A DNA stretch of 64,000 nucleotides, taken from assembly GCA_024867545.1 (NCBI GenBank), contig JANFNE010000020.1, forward strand, positions 992,001 through 1,056,000. The letters run 5' to 3'. The notes under the pieces were generated by a model. It worked only from the letters and a program-made list of their open reading frames with translations. It made no database searches and had not been told where the DNA came from. This stretch comes from Phytopythium helicoides (lineage: Eukaryota > Oomycota > Peronosporomycetes > Pythiales > Pythiaceae). A program made the position numbers and the translations under genes. Every line of letters begins with the position of its first letter. Within the stretch, counting starts at the first letter, position 1. Below are positions 10,216 through 19,232 of the stretch, one piece after another.

Positions 10216-11205
10216 GCGATGGCTCCTTGTGGTGGCGACAGTTGCTCCCCCGAGACGTCGTCGACGCTGTCGTGGACGGCAACGCTTTTTCAACGCTAGA
10301 ACATGTCGGCGGTCGATGAGATGATCCTACTCTCTCTCTGGAAACGGACGGTCGTGCGCGCTCCATTCACTCCAGTGGACGACACCACCGTCCGTGGCGA
10401 ATCCAAAACGAAAGCAATGGTGGAGGATGCCCGGCCACCACCACGTCATGGACTGGCAGCCACGTAAGTCAAGCGGATGCTAACAAGCAGCGATCTGCAC
10501 CCATGATGCGAGCGAGGTGCCTTCTTCCTCCTGCATGCCAGCTTGCCTGCCTGCTGAATGGACCTGCCAAAGTCGCAAAACTTTTCTCTACAGTACCTCC
10601 AAGCTGCGCAGATTCAACTTGGACCAGGAATACAACTTCCCATACAATTGGCCCCTCTCTTCCGCAAAGCCTCGTTTCGGCCAATCGCAGCGCGCGGCGC
10701 CACGGTGCGACTGCACGACGTGCGCTATTTTTAGCATCGTCGCAGGGTGCATACAGACTACCTGGACTACCTTTTGTGACTACCACGACCCTATTGTGAC
10801 TACCCGAGAGTCCTTTCGTGACTACCCATTCGGACGCTTTCCGCAAAAAACGTCGAAATGTCGAAATGGCTCTTTTCGCAATAAAGAGGTCCAGGGCCGC
10901 TCCATGCGTACCGTAGAATTTCCGCCAGCGGGCGGGCGGCCGGCCTGCCTCCGCCCCACACGCCACCGAGCCATCAGCGCAATCGCCCGCTCGCCCGCAG
11001 CTCCAGCAGCTCCAGCGGCTCCAGCGATCGCTCTCGCTGCCTGCAGCTCCAGCTCCATCCGCGACTCGCGCCTAGTTGAGTCTCACAGGCGTCGCCCATT
11101 CTTGCAGTGCGTTGCGTTGCGACCGTCCAGCCAGCCAATCAATCAACCACTCGAAGAAGAGAGAGTCAGGTAGCCAGCCAATCCAGCCGACCAACCCACG
11201 GAGAG
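10216..11205. other. Intergenic region upstream of the CCT-domain gene
   Basis: A 990-bp gap between divergent genes, expected to hold both promoters. It contains the GACTACC cluster at 10756-10826 and short AGC/CAG-rich runs near 11000-11060. Open frames here on both strands (for example minus 10469-10966) have no protein-like pattern and were not taken as genes. Confidence 0.5.
10756..10826 (+). promoter_or_regulatory. Cluster of five GACTACC heptamers
   Basis: GACTACC occurs at 10756, 10765, 10778, 10798 and 10820. The last three are preceded by YGT (YGTGACTACC) and are spaced 20 and 22 bp apart, near two helical turns. The cluster lies about 380-450 bp upstream of the CCT-domain start codon and about 540-610 bp upstream of the divergent coiled-coil gene. 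A multi-site transcription factor target is inferred. No known factor is assigned. Confidence 0.4.
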
Positions 11206-12309
11206 ATGCTGGAGAACGAGGTGGCCGAGACGCTCATGAGCCTGTCGGCGCCCGACGAGCGCAAGTTCGCGTCACCGCTGTATGCGGAGGGCGGCCTGCC
11301 GTGGCACGTGCGCGAGCCCGCGCGGGACGCGCACAGCAAGAAGCGCTCCTTCAACAGCTCGTTCGACACGGCGCAGACCATGGCCAGCTCGCTGCCGAAC
11401 GCCAGCTTCATGCCGCTGGCCGCGCTCGCGGGCGCCTCGTCCTTCTCGGACCTGCACCGCAAGATCCAGGAGCGCCCGCTCACGTCGCTCATCCCGCGCC
11501 GCCACCGCGGAGACGACGACGACGACGACGACGACGACGACAGCGACGTCGACATGGACGACTCGTCCTCTCCCGACGAGGACCACGACCGCAGATCGTG
11601 GTCGCGCTACCGCTCTCCGTTGGATGGACTCGTGGCCGCTGCGCGCGACCAGGAGGAGAGCTACTCGTCGTCCAACACCAAGCCCATTATGATCCCGCGC
11701 GCTCCCGGTGGTGGCTTCAACTCGCGGTATAGCGACGGCTTCAGCGGCAGCTACGGCAAGAAACAAAAGTGGGGCGGTAGCAGCAGCCTCTCGCGCGTGC
11801 GCGAGGATGGAGCCTTCTCGACGAGCGTCGACAGCCACACGACCCACGATAGCAGCCCGACGGGAGTTGAAGACGACGAGGAGCCCGCATGGTTCGACCC
11901 CGAGTACAAGCAGCGCATGCGGTTGGCGTCTATTTGCTCGTCCGAGGCCGGCAGCGAGTACGGCGGTCTCGGACGCCAGCACCTCGAAGAGTTCATCCGC
12001 ATGGAGATTTCGGCCGCGAACGAGAACGAGCCGCACCCCGGCAACTTTCGCCACTCGGACGGCGGTCTGTCCATGTCTCCGTCACGGTCTCCCCCGAACG
12101 GCGAAGGCAAGTACATTGGCAGCTATTCGCCCGAGGCGCGGAGGAAACGCATCGAGCGGTTTCTGGAGAAGCGCAAGCGCCGCGTGTGGGCCAAGAAGGT
12201 CGACTACGACGTACGCAAGAACTTTGCCAACTCGCGGCTGCGCGTCAAGGGCCGCTTCGTCAAGAAGGAGGACGAGGAGCTGCTGTGCCAGCTGCTCAGC
12301 TTCACCTAG
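11206..12309 (+). CDS. CCT-domain (CONSTANS/CO-like/TOC1) protein
   Basis: An intact 367-aa frame. The last 60 residues carry a CCT domain: RRKRIERFLEKRKRRVWAKK, then YDVRKNFANSRLRVKGRFVK, with the basic KRKxR core and the ASRxRxKGRFxK signature. In plants CCT domains act in nuclear localisation and in DNA binding with NF-Y-like partners, in flowering and clock proteins; heterokonts also have CCT proteins of unknown role. No B-box or response-regulator domain is seen. The N-terminal 300 residues are acidic and Ser-rich, with a run of ten Asp encoded by GAC repeats at about 11512-11541. The start at 11206 is chosen for its position and because sequence above it lacks protein pattern. Likely a nuclear regulator. 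Confidence 0.8.
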   Translation: MLENEVAETLMSLSAPDERKFASPLYAEGGLPWHVREPARDAHSKKRSFNSSFDTAQTMASSLPNASFMPLAALAGASSFSDLHRKIQERPLTSLIPRRHRGDDDDDDDDDDSDVDMDDSSSPDEDHDRRSWSRYRSPLDGLVAAARDQEESYSSSNTKPIMIPRAPGGGFNSRYSDGFSGSYGKKQKWGGSSSLSRVREDGAFSTSVDSHTTHDSSPTGVEDDEEPAWFDPEYKQRMRLASICSSEAGSEYGGLGRQHLEEFIRMEISAANENEPHPGNFRHSDGGLSMSPSRSPPNGEGKYIGSYSPEARRKRIERFLEKRKRRVWAKKVDYDVRKNFANSRLRVKGRFVKKEDEELLCQLLSFT

Positions 12310-12808
12310 GGGCGGGCAGCTCAGGTCGCTTTTTTTCGTTTTTGGTTTTTGGTTTGGCAGGCAGACCACGGCAGGAGCAGCAGAGGAGAGGAAGGTGTAT
12401 AGACAGCGTTTCCATAAGGGCAGGAATATAGCCCACCAGCATGAGACCATCCGACTCCGTTTTCAAGTCCGCAGCCAATCGATCCATCACGGGTTGGCCC
12501 AAGACGAGAACCCCAAGGCCATACGATTCAACCACCGCATGGAGAGAATCCCGTGTTCCGCCGCCTTCTTTCTCCGCCTGCTTGTCTCTTGCAGCTGCCG
12601 CCAAGCCGCAGCCCACGGTGGCTTGACCGCCCGCCCTGTGGTAGACGCAAGCTGGGTGGACGTGGCGCGCGTCAAACAGCTGACTTCTTCAGTGCCACAC
12701 CACGCTGTACACCAACTTCATCGTCGTCCACACATGTCTGGATATATCCAAAGGATACACTCTGGATCTATCCAGGGGAAAACCGGCACGAAGGCAGATC
12801 GGGTCTTC
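12310..12808 (+). other. Intergenic region, promoter side of PIG-T
   Basis: A 499-bp gap between tandem genes. It starts with a T-rich stretch (12329-12355) that probably belongs to the upstream 3' UTR. Two TGGATNTATCCA dyads close to the PIG-T start are listed separately. No gene was seen. Confidence 0.5.
12739..12774. promoter_or_regulatory. Paired TGGATNTATCCA dyads upstream of PIG-T
   Basis: TGGATATATCCA (12739-12750, a perfect 12-bp palindrome) and TGGATCTATCCA (12763-12774, one central mismatch) lie 24 bp apart, start to start, and 35-70 bp upstream of the PIG-T start codon. Repetition, symmetry and location suggest a binding site for a dimeric factor. This is inference from sequence alone. 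Confidence 0.35.
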
Positions 12809-14289
12809 ATGACGACGGCGCGACTGCTGCTGGCGCTGCTGGCGCTGCTGCCGGCCGCCGCCGCGCGGCACAGCGAGCGCCTCACGCTGCGCGCGCTCCC
12901 GTCGGCGCACAAGGTGGCGGCGCACTTTGCGTTTTCGGTGGTCGAGCCGGCGCGCGCCGCGGACCCGCTGGTGCCCGCGGCCATCGCGCAGACGCTCGAC
13001 AAGTACGCGGCCGAGGCGCTGCGCCTGTCGTTCGCGCTGGGCCGCTACAGCCACGCGCAGTTCGGGGACGTCGAGGGGGCGGACGCGCCGTTCGGTGCTC
13101 GGCTGCAGGTGGATCTGCGCGTTGGCGAGGCGGTGGACGAGCGATGGAGAGGGCTCACGGCCGAGCTCGGCGGCATCTTCTCGGCGTCACTCGGCCAGAT
13201 GGACGCCACGGTCGTCACGGGGCTGCTCGACGGATCCTCGCGGGAGAACCTTGGCGCGTACCCGCACATCGCTTCCAACGAGACGCTGTTCCTGCACGCG
13301 TCGCTCGCGCGGGAGGAGCTGTGTACCGAGAACCTCACGCCGTGGCTCAAGATGCTGCCGTGCCGATCTGCGGCGGGGCTCGGACGACTCATTGACCCGA
13401 TCAAGGTGCTGTCAGGGGAGTATCTGGCCCTCACGCTGTTCGCAGCCAAGGACCCGGTTACGAGCGAGTGGACCCTGCATCAGCATCTAGAGGTTGTCCA
13501 GCACGTGGATACCAAGTCGCCGACGCTTGTCGACCTCTTTGGCGGCGTCAACGATGGCGTTGCGGCATGTCCGCTGGCCGACGAGAGCGTGATTTTGATT
13601 AATGAGCCGTCGGGGCAATCTGTGATCGACCTACAAGCGCAAGCTTCGCTCAGTGACGTCGCGCTCTTTAATTCTTGGTCGGAAGCCACGCCCCAACCAA
13701 AGCCGACAGAGCTCGTGCAAGTGCACCGATTCGCGACTGGTTACGGTCAAGTCCGCGGCGGATTAGCTGTTCGAGTCACCAACAATCACCCGCACTCAGC
13801 TGCGCGTGTGCAATACCACGACGTCCTCCCATGGTTTCTGCGAATGTACTTCAGCACGCTGCACGTGACAGCGATGATGACCGCGCCGAGGTGGAGCGTG
13901 TGATGTTTGAACCTGCCGAGTTGCGCGGTCGACCGAACCAGTTCCAGGTCGATTTGATTCTGCCAGCACAGTCTTCTGCTGTCATTTCGGTGGAATTCGA
14001 CAAGGCGTTTCTTCGTCTGTCGGAGCACCCGCCTGATGCAAACCGCGGATTTGACGTGGCGTCAGGTGTCGCTCACTTCACATTCGTCGACGATGCGGCG
14101 ATCCCTGAGCCACAGACGAGGTTCACGGAACCACTGCTAGTGCCACTTCCGACGCCCGACTTCAGCATGCCATACAACGTCATCACGATGACGTCGACGG
14201 TCGTGGCGTTTTTCGTCGGCAGCATGCTCAACTCACTGCTACGCAAAGCACCACGCATCCAGCAGCTCATGAAAGCCAAGCAAGAGTGA
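12809..14289 (+). CDS. PIGT: PIG-T, GPI transamidase subunit (one frame break)
   Basis: PIG-T is a core ER-membrane subunit of the complex that attaches GPI anchors to proteins. The frame opens with a signal peptide (TTARLLLALLALLPAAAA). It reads LCTENLTPWLKMLPCRSAAG and later YHDVLPWFLRMYFSTLH, both family hallmarks. The frame then stops at 13901-13903. A second frame continues the protein: FEPAELRGRP, LPAQSSAVISVEFDKAFLRL, then EPLLVPLPTPDFSMPYNVIT and a C-terminal membrane segment (VVAFFVGSML), ending at 14289. The switch lies at about 13863-13875. Introns are unlikely because conserved residues sit close on both sides. About 492 aa if joined as one locus. It converges on the MFS gene, 108 bp away. 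Confidence 0.88.
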
Positions 14290-14397
14290 CAACGTCGTGC
14301 TTAAATACACACTTCACTTCACTACCTTCTAAACGTCGTCGTCCGTGCATGCACATATGCATGTATGATTGTGTCGGTGTCGGTGCAATTCCCTTCA

Positions 14398-16011
14398 TTA
14401 CACCCGTGTGTGCAGTAACGACTTGGCCTGACGCGCGCGGATGGCTGCAAGCGTGCGGGTGGACGCGATGGCGCCACACGTGAGGCAGAAGAAAGCCCAC
14501 ACGCTCCAGAAGAGCACGATGCGAAACCCAAAGCGGTACGTGCAGGCGGCATCGCACTGGTCGTCGATGAGGTAGCTCATGATGAGTCCTGGGACGTAGT
14601 TGGAGGCTGCGTACCCAAACAGATTGTAGCAAGCATAGGCAACCGATGATGCGAGCGGCCTCAGCCGCGCGGGGGCCGATGAAATCACAATGCCCGAACA
14701 CGCAGGGAGCAGCGAGCCTCCGCAGAAGAGCATGAGCCAGAGGAAGACTGCGATCCAGAGTGTGCTGTGCACGTACGACACTGGGATGGCAGCGAGGCAG
14801 CCGGCACCACCAAGCGCCATGCAAACCCGTAGAGCTCGTGCTTGGTGGGCAGCGCCAGCGTAGCCTCCGCACTTGTCAATGAGCCACCCGCCGAAGAAGA
14901 CGCCCATGATTGGGCCAGTGCCACTCACGAGCAGATACGACGTATGGATCTCGTACAACGAGTCTTCCGTGTTGGTCTCGAGGTAGAGTGTCGTCCAGAA
15001 CTGCACGCCGGCGACGACGAAGAAGAGCGCCGACAGCCCCATGACGATGAAGACGTAGACCTTTTGCTGCAACAGCAGTCCGAGATTGGACCAGCGTGAC
15101 ACCGTCTCCTCGAGCGAGTCGCGCACGGCTGCAAGATCGAACGGGGGCGGCGGAGACGGCGGACCTCCAGCTGTAGACGACACGGTGGAAGCGCCCGAGT
15201 GGTCGGTCAGCAGCTGATCGTTGGGGCTCGAGTCTCCGTCGCTGTAGTCGCGCGCCGTGCGTCCGTCGTCCTCGGTCGCGTCCACGATAACGATGGATTG
15301 GCGGCGCGTGGACTTGAGCCGGATATGACGCGTAGGCACGAGGAACAGCAATACGGACAGCGGCAGCACGAACGCGAACTGGAAGAGGAACGGCCATCTC
15401 CAGCAGTAGATGCCGTGGCATAGACTCGTCTCTCCGTCGCCGCGTCCAGACGCGAGCCAAAGCGTGATCGAGCCCGCGAGGTACCCGAGCGTGATGCCAA
15501 TGGGCACCGATCCTTGCAGGAAGCTCATCCACTTGCCGCGCTGCGCGAGCGGCGCGTAGTCGTGCACCCACAGCGGGCAGTAGACGCAGTGAAAGGCCTG
15601 GGATACCCCGATGACGCCTCGCAGCCCAATGAGCAGCGCCTTGGATCCGCTCGAGTGCGTGGGCGCGCAGCCGAACGCGAGCACCGCGAGGTTGTTGGCC
15701 ACGAGCGATCCGCCGAGCAGCGAGCGCGGCGAGAAGCGCCGGAAGAGCGTGGCGCACCACGGCGACGTGAGCGAGAGCGAGATGAACACCACGGCGCCGA
15801 GCAGCCCCTGCTCCTGCGGGTCGAGCCCAAAGGTGAGCGTGAACTGCTGCAGCAGCGACGGCACGGCGCCCGCCTCGAGGTACATGGCCACCTGCACCAG
15901 CAGCAGGTACTTGAACAGCGCGGCGCTCCAGCGGTCGGCGTCCGCTCCCTCGTCCACAGCGTGGACCGGTGCGGCCGTGGCGTCCACGGCGCCGTAGCTG
16001 TAGCCGCCCAT
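14398..16011 (-). CDS. Major facilitator superfamily transporter, spinster-like
   Basis: An intact 537-aa membrane protein starting MGGYSYGAVDATAAP. About 12 hydrophobic helices can be counted, with a long Ser/Pro/Asp-rich loop between helices 6 and 7 (about 15150-15300). The order of features, including GLLGAVVFISLSLTSPW in helix 2, RGVIGVSQAFHCVYCPLW in helix 4, and WRWPFLFQFAFVLPLSVLLF before the central loop, fits the spinster/SPNS branch of MFS. That branch moves lipids such as lysophospholipids or sphingosine-1-phosphate in animals. The substrate here is unknown. The open frame extends upstream to 16260, but residues above 16011 are Arg/Ala/Pro-rich and look untranslated. Confidence 0.78.
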   Translation of the reverse strand: MGGYSYGAVDATAAPVHAVDEGADADRWSAALFKYLLLVQVAMYLEAGAVPSLLQQFTLTFGLDPQEQGLLGAVVFISLSLTSPWCATLFRRFSPRSLLGGSLVANNLAVLAFGCAPTHSSGSKALLIGLRGVIGVSQAFHCVYCPLWVHDYAPLAQRGKWMSFLQGSVPIGITLGYLAGSITLWLASGRGDGETSLCHGIYCWRWPFLFQFAFVLPLSVLLFLVPTRHIRLKSTRRQSIVIVDATEDDGRTARDYSDGDSSPNDQLLTDHSGASTVSSTAGGPPSPPPPFDLAAVRDSLEETVSRWSNLGLLLQQKVYVFIVMGLSALFFVVAGVQFWTTLYLETNTEDSLYEIHTSYLLVSGTGPIMGVFFGGWLIDKCGGYAGAAHQARALRVCMALGGAGCLAAIPVSYVHSTLWIAVFLWLMLFCGGSLLPACSGIVISSAPARLRPLASSVAYACYNLFGYAASNYVPGLIMSYLIDDQCDAACTYRFGFRIVLFWSVWAFFCLTCGAIASTRTLAAIRARQAKSLLHTRV

Positions 16012-16858
16012 GATCGGAGCCCCTCCAAGACGACGGTGGTGGTGGACGGTGGACGGGACGCACCGGACGGACGGGGGTGCCGAGGCGGACGCGGAGGCGG
16101 ACGGTCTTCTCGCGGCGGGCCGAACGCGGGAAATGATGCCCCGGCGGTGGCTGGCCGCGGCAGGAAAATCAGCAGCGCTTCGCGCGCCCCTTCTATCCGC
16201 CGGCCACAGTTTCTTCAGCTCCGGAGCATGTCTGGTCGGTGTCCGCAGTGTGTGGGCCACTCGGCGGCGGCGGATACTTTATGTGGGCTACACAAGATCC
16301 CTTCGTAAAATTACGAGAAGAAACACTAACCATCATTCGTTTAGAAACACATTTCGAGAAACGCTTTTTGGTTGGGAAAAGCGTTTTTGGAAGCGACTTG
16401 TCGTTTGTATTTTATTGGTATGGACACCCCCTCAAAAAGCGCTTTTCAAAAGCGTTTTTTTGCTGAACCACTAGGGGTTGACAAAAAGCGTTTTTGGGAT
16501 GGGTGAGTGACGGTCGACTACCTAGTAGTCAATCTGCAGCAAACGCTGATAGTGCCACCCCCCTCCCTGCACTTGCGCGTTGCAGACAGACGGACGGACG
16601 CGATGTGCGACCATGTTCCGGTGTCCTCCTGAGCTTCAGACTCGTCCAGTCGGAGAGGAGGATGCGGCCACTGGCAGCCAGCCACACATGCGAACCACCT
16701 CTTCCTCTGCGTCCACGGCCGGCGCGCACGCGCCTCTATTCGCTTATTATACTCTATCCCTACACTGGCTCGCTCGACTCCTCCATCGCTGGCCGCTGGC
16801 CGCGGCCACACGGCTGACGACGACTTGATCCGCAACAACCACATCGCGCTCCCTGCGG
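16012..16858. other. Gap between the MFS gene and a small acidic gene
   Basis: It contains the AAAAAGCG motif cluster (16357-16497) in an AT-rich pocket, then GC-richer sequence with no convincing gene. The minus frame 16518-17270 overlaps the small gene in another frame and lacks protein pattern. Confidence 0.5.
16357..16497. repeat. Cluster of AAAAAGCG / CGCTTTTT motifs
   Basis: Within 140 bp the octamer-like words recur in both orientations: AAACGCTTTTTGG (16359), AAAAGCGTTTTTGG (16377), CAAAAAGCGCTTTTC then AAAAGCGTTTTTTTG (16433-16463), and ACAAAAAGCGTTTTTGGG (16481). AAAAGCGCTTTT is itself a 12-bp palindrome. The pocket is AT-rich between GC-rich genes. It may be a decayed tandem or foldback repeat, or a cluster of sites for one factor. 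No transposon ends are evident. Confidence 0.55.
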
Positions 16859-17092
16859 TCACTTCTGGACGCGCAGCTGGGCCTCCTTGGCGCGCGCGAC
16901 GGCGAGGCGCTGCAGCGCGCGGCGGCGCTCGAAGCGGCTCCAGTCCTGCGCCTCCATCTCGTCGTCCGTGTCCTCGTCGACCTCGTCCTCGGCCGGCAGG
17001 CCGCACACGTAGAAATCCCAGAGCGGGTCGCCCGGGCGCTCCGGGCCTCGCGGCGCCGCGGCGGTCGCGGTGGCTGCGGGTGCGGACGACAT
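16859..17092 (-). CDS. Small acidic protein, unknown
   Basis: A 77-aa frame starting MSSAPAATATAAAPRGPERP. The middle WDFYVCGLPAEDEVDEDTDD is acidic and aromatic, and the C-terminus DWSRFERRRALQRLAVARAK is a basic helix ending LRVQK. The acidic-then-basic layout and compact length suggest a real small protein. I recognise no family. The frame continues upstream to 17218 as an Ala/Ser/Gln-rich run that probably is the 5' UTR. Confidence 0.5.
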   Translation of the reverse strand: MSSAPAATATAAAPRGPERPGDPLWDFYVCGLPAEDEVDEDTDDEMEAQDWSRFERRRALQRLAVARAKEAQLRVQK

Positions 17093-17732
17093 GGCTGCTG
17101 CTGCTGCTGCGGCCGCTGCCACTGCTCGCTGGCTGGCTCGCTGGCTGCTGCTGCTGCCGGGGCTGCTGCAGCGCCGAGCCGCGTCCCACGATGGTCTCGT
17201 CCGCTGACGGCGCCGCAAATCCCGAAGTGGGGCTGCTCAACCCGGGCGGCCCGCGCGGACGGCACGCCACGCGCGATTTGTATGGACGCTCACTATGCGA
17301 CCGAGCCCTTCCGTGGACGCAAGGCGGTTATGGTTGCGGCCGCGGCAGATGGGTGACGTACTCATTTAGATGCCATTAGCCAGCGCGCGCAAGCAGGCAG
17401 CGGCCCGCCCGCTATTACGTCCGCATATGTTATCCAAGTCGCGCGTGCCAGACGCGGTCGCGATCCGGCGATGCTCGGAACGCAAAAGGAATACCCTGAA
17501 CCGGATCTCTTGCTGATGTCGCACAGCCAGCCCAGTTGAACTGGCCCCAGGCGGTTCGACGCCTGCCGTCCACACCGTCGCGGATGGCCGAGTGGAAGGC
17601 CTGCGGACGAGGATGCTCGTGCTCGCGGCGTCCACGAAGCTGCCGAGCGCCGCCCAGTATCCGTCCGCGCACAGAGGCTGACCGCCCAAAATATTCCGCA
17701 ATATTTCGGCGCGGCGCGGCCGGCAGCGCGGC
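17093..17732. other. Gap without a supported gene
   Basis: 640 bp of GC-rich sequence between two minus-strand genes. A CTG-rich stretch lies at 17095-17165. Open frames on both strands reflect base composition. A plus-strand frame from 17190 (MVSSADGAANPEVGLL) has no domain. Confidence 0.4.
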
Positions 17733-18408
17733 TCAGCAGAGCACCAGCGCGCCGTCCGGCCGCACGCGTCCGCGCGGGGCCAGCGTGGCGGCGTTCGCGT
17801 CCGCACGCCGGTCCGCGTCCACTCGCCCGCGCGGACGGGACTGCGGACGGCTCGCGCGGTCCAGCAGCTCTTGGGCGGCCTTGGGCAGGTCCGGGTTGCG
17901 CCGAATTCCGTCCATAACTTGGGTAGAGCTGTCCACAGCGCTGTCCGGAGCAGTCCGCGATGGCACAGGGCCCGTATCCACCGCCGTCCGCACCTGCGGA
18001 CGTGTCGTAGCGCAGCGCCGCGCCGCAGAACGCGCACTTGCGGCCGCCGTTGATCTCGATGCGGCCGCAGAGCAGGCAGTTGGCCACGCGGTCCGAGCGC
18101 TTGGACGCGCTCGGCCCCGCGGCTGCGCTCTTCCTCGGCGCCTTGAGCCGCGAGTTGTGGTCCACGGGCCGCGCCACGATGCCCGCGGCCGGCGTGGACG
18201 CGGCCGGCTTGGCTGCGGACGGGAAGAGCCGCGCGCCGATCTGCGCCGCCCGCGCCGGCGCGAGCCCCAGCAGCTCCTCGAGGTACGCGGCCACCTCCTG
18301 CTTGGAGCTAAAGCTGCTGGTCACGTACGCCGCAATGTCGCGCACCTCGGAGAAGCCCAGCGCCGCCGCCAGCTCCTTCTCGAGCCACGCCGTGTTGTTG
18401 CCGGCCAT
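17733..18408 (-). CDS. ASC-1/TRIP4-like zinc-finger protein, lacking the ASCH domain
   Basis: Residues 1-45 (AWLEKELAAALGFSEVRDI, then AAYLEELLG) match the N-terminal helix of TRIP4, the coactivator and ribosome-quality-control protein ASC-1. Residues about 110-130 hold a compact Cys cluster, CLLCGRIEINGGRKCAFCG, like its C2HC5 zinc finger. Exon 1 is 18002-18408. A 61-bp intron (17941-18001, donor GTCCGC, acceptor GGACAG) restores the frame into AVDSSTQVMDGIRRNPDLPK and a charged end, stopping at 17733. That gives 204 aa. Full-length TRIP4 is over 500 aa with a C-terminal ASCH domain, not seen here. The unspliced frame runs on to 17362 but loses protein character. It is head-to-head with 18514, 105 bp apart. 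Confidence 0.62.
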
Positions 18409-18513
18409 GATGATCCAAAATCTTGATGTCCACCCATGGTGGCGTAGGGGGTTTGTCCCATATTAATAGGGTCAGTCCCGTAATAACAGTGTCCGACGAC
18501 GGAGACAACCAGG
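18409..18513. promoter_or_regulatory. Short bidirectional promoter
   Basis: Only 105 bp separate the start codons of two divergent genes, so both promoters must lie here or inside the genes. It is AT-richer than its flanks (CATATTAATAGGG). No known element is assigned. Confidence 0.4.
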
Positions 18514-19029
18514 ATGTCGTTCCTGCTTGGTGGCGCCTACGACAGCTCGGCGAGCTCGTCGGAGAGCGAGGGCGAGCAGCAAGCGGAGCGACTTGATGGA
18601 GCTCAACGCGAGGAGGAGGAGGGGGAGCCAAAGCAGCGGCCCGCGACGGCGCTGCCCGCGGCCGACAGCGTGCTGGACAGCGTGTCCTCGTCCTCGGCGT
18701 CGTTCCGCGCTCCAAAGAGCGCGACTCGCGCCAAGGTGGCTGTCAAGGCGTTCGACCTGCTAGAAGAGGAGAAGCAGAAGCAAGAGGAAGAGCAACCGCA
18801 AAGTGTAAAGCAGCAGCACGAAGAGGAGCCGTCGGCGGAGAGTCGCAAACGACCGCGGTCGATTGAGGTCGCAGCAGACGCGGAAGGACAGCGCAAGCAG
18901 CAAAAGGAGCGCGCGGATGCCAAGGCGCGCGTCAAGAACCAGCGCGAGCGCGGCCAGGCGGGGATCGGCAGCGACTTCCGCGGGTGGAAGTCGGAGACCG
19001 AGATGGCCATGCGCCAGCAGTTTGACTAG
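18514..19029 (+). CDS. Charged protein of unknown function
   Basis: An intact 171-aa frame starting MSFLLGGAYDSSASSSESEG. It is highly acidic and Ser-rich in the first half and Lys/Glu/Gln-rich in the middle, probably helical. The last 35 residues (KARVKNQRERGQAGIGSDFR, then WKSETEMAMRQQFD) look like a conserved motif. The N-terminal hydrophobic-Gly start and the C-terminal block suggest a real nuclear-type protein, but I cannot name the family. Confidence 0.65.
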   Translation: MSFLLGGAYDSSASSSESEGEQQAERLDGAQREEEEGEPKQRPATALPAADSVLDSVSSSSASFRAPKSATRAKVAVKAFDLLEEEKQKQEEEQPQSVKQQHEEEPSAESRKRPRSIEVAADAEGQRKQQKERADAKARVKNQRERGQAGIGSDFRGWKSETEMAMRQQFD

Positions 19030-19232
19030 CTCCACGTAGATCGATCGCCACCGCACCACACTTTTTCCATCCTCCATTCGCGAGTCCTTCCACGCTCGAA
19101 GATCTTTTGGACTTCCATATACAAACTTCAAGTCAACTGTTCGCGAAAGGTCGTGCGATCTTTTACAGGCGCAGGGAAGCTCTACTAAGGTGGCAGCTTC
19201 ACTCTACGATTTGCCCGCACCCCCGCGCCACG

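Noticed and set aside
10469..10966. 165-codon minus-strand open frame upstream of the CCT gene
   Set aside because: It overlaps the GACTACC cluster, has no domain or amino-acid pattern, and is explained by GC content.
13863..13939. A 77-bp intron explaining the PIG-T frame change
   Set aside because: It would remove the conserved FEPAELRGRP block that aligns with PIG-T, so an indel fits better.
13941..14289. A separate gene downstream of PIG-T
   Set aside because: Its translation is the C-terminal part of PIG-T, including the final membrane helix, so it is the same locus after a frame break.
15199..16308. Long plus-strand frames opposite the MFS transporter
   Set aside because: They are Arg/Glu/His-rich antisense shadows of a GC-rich membrane-protein gene.
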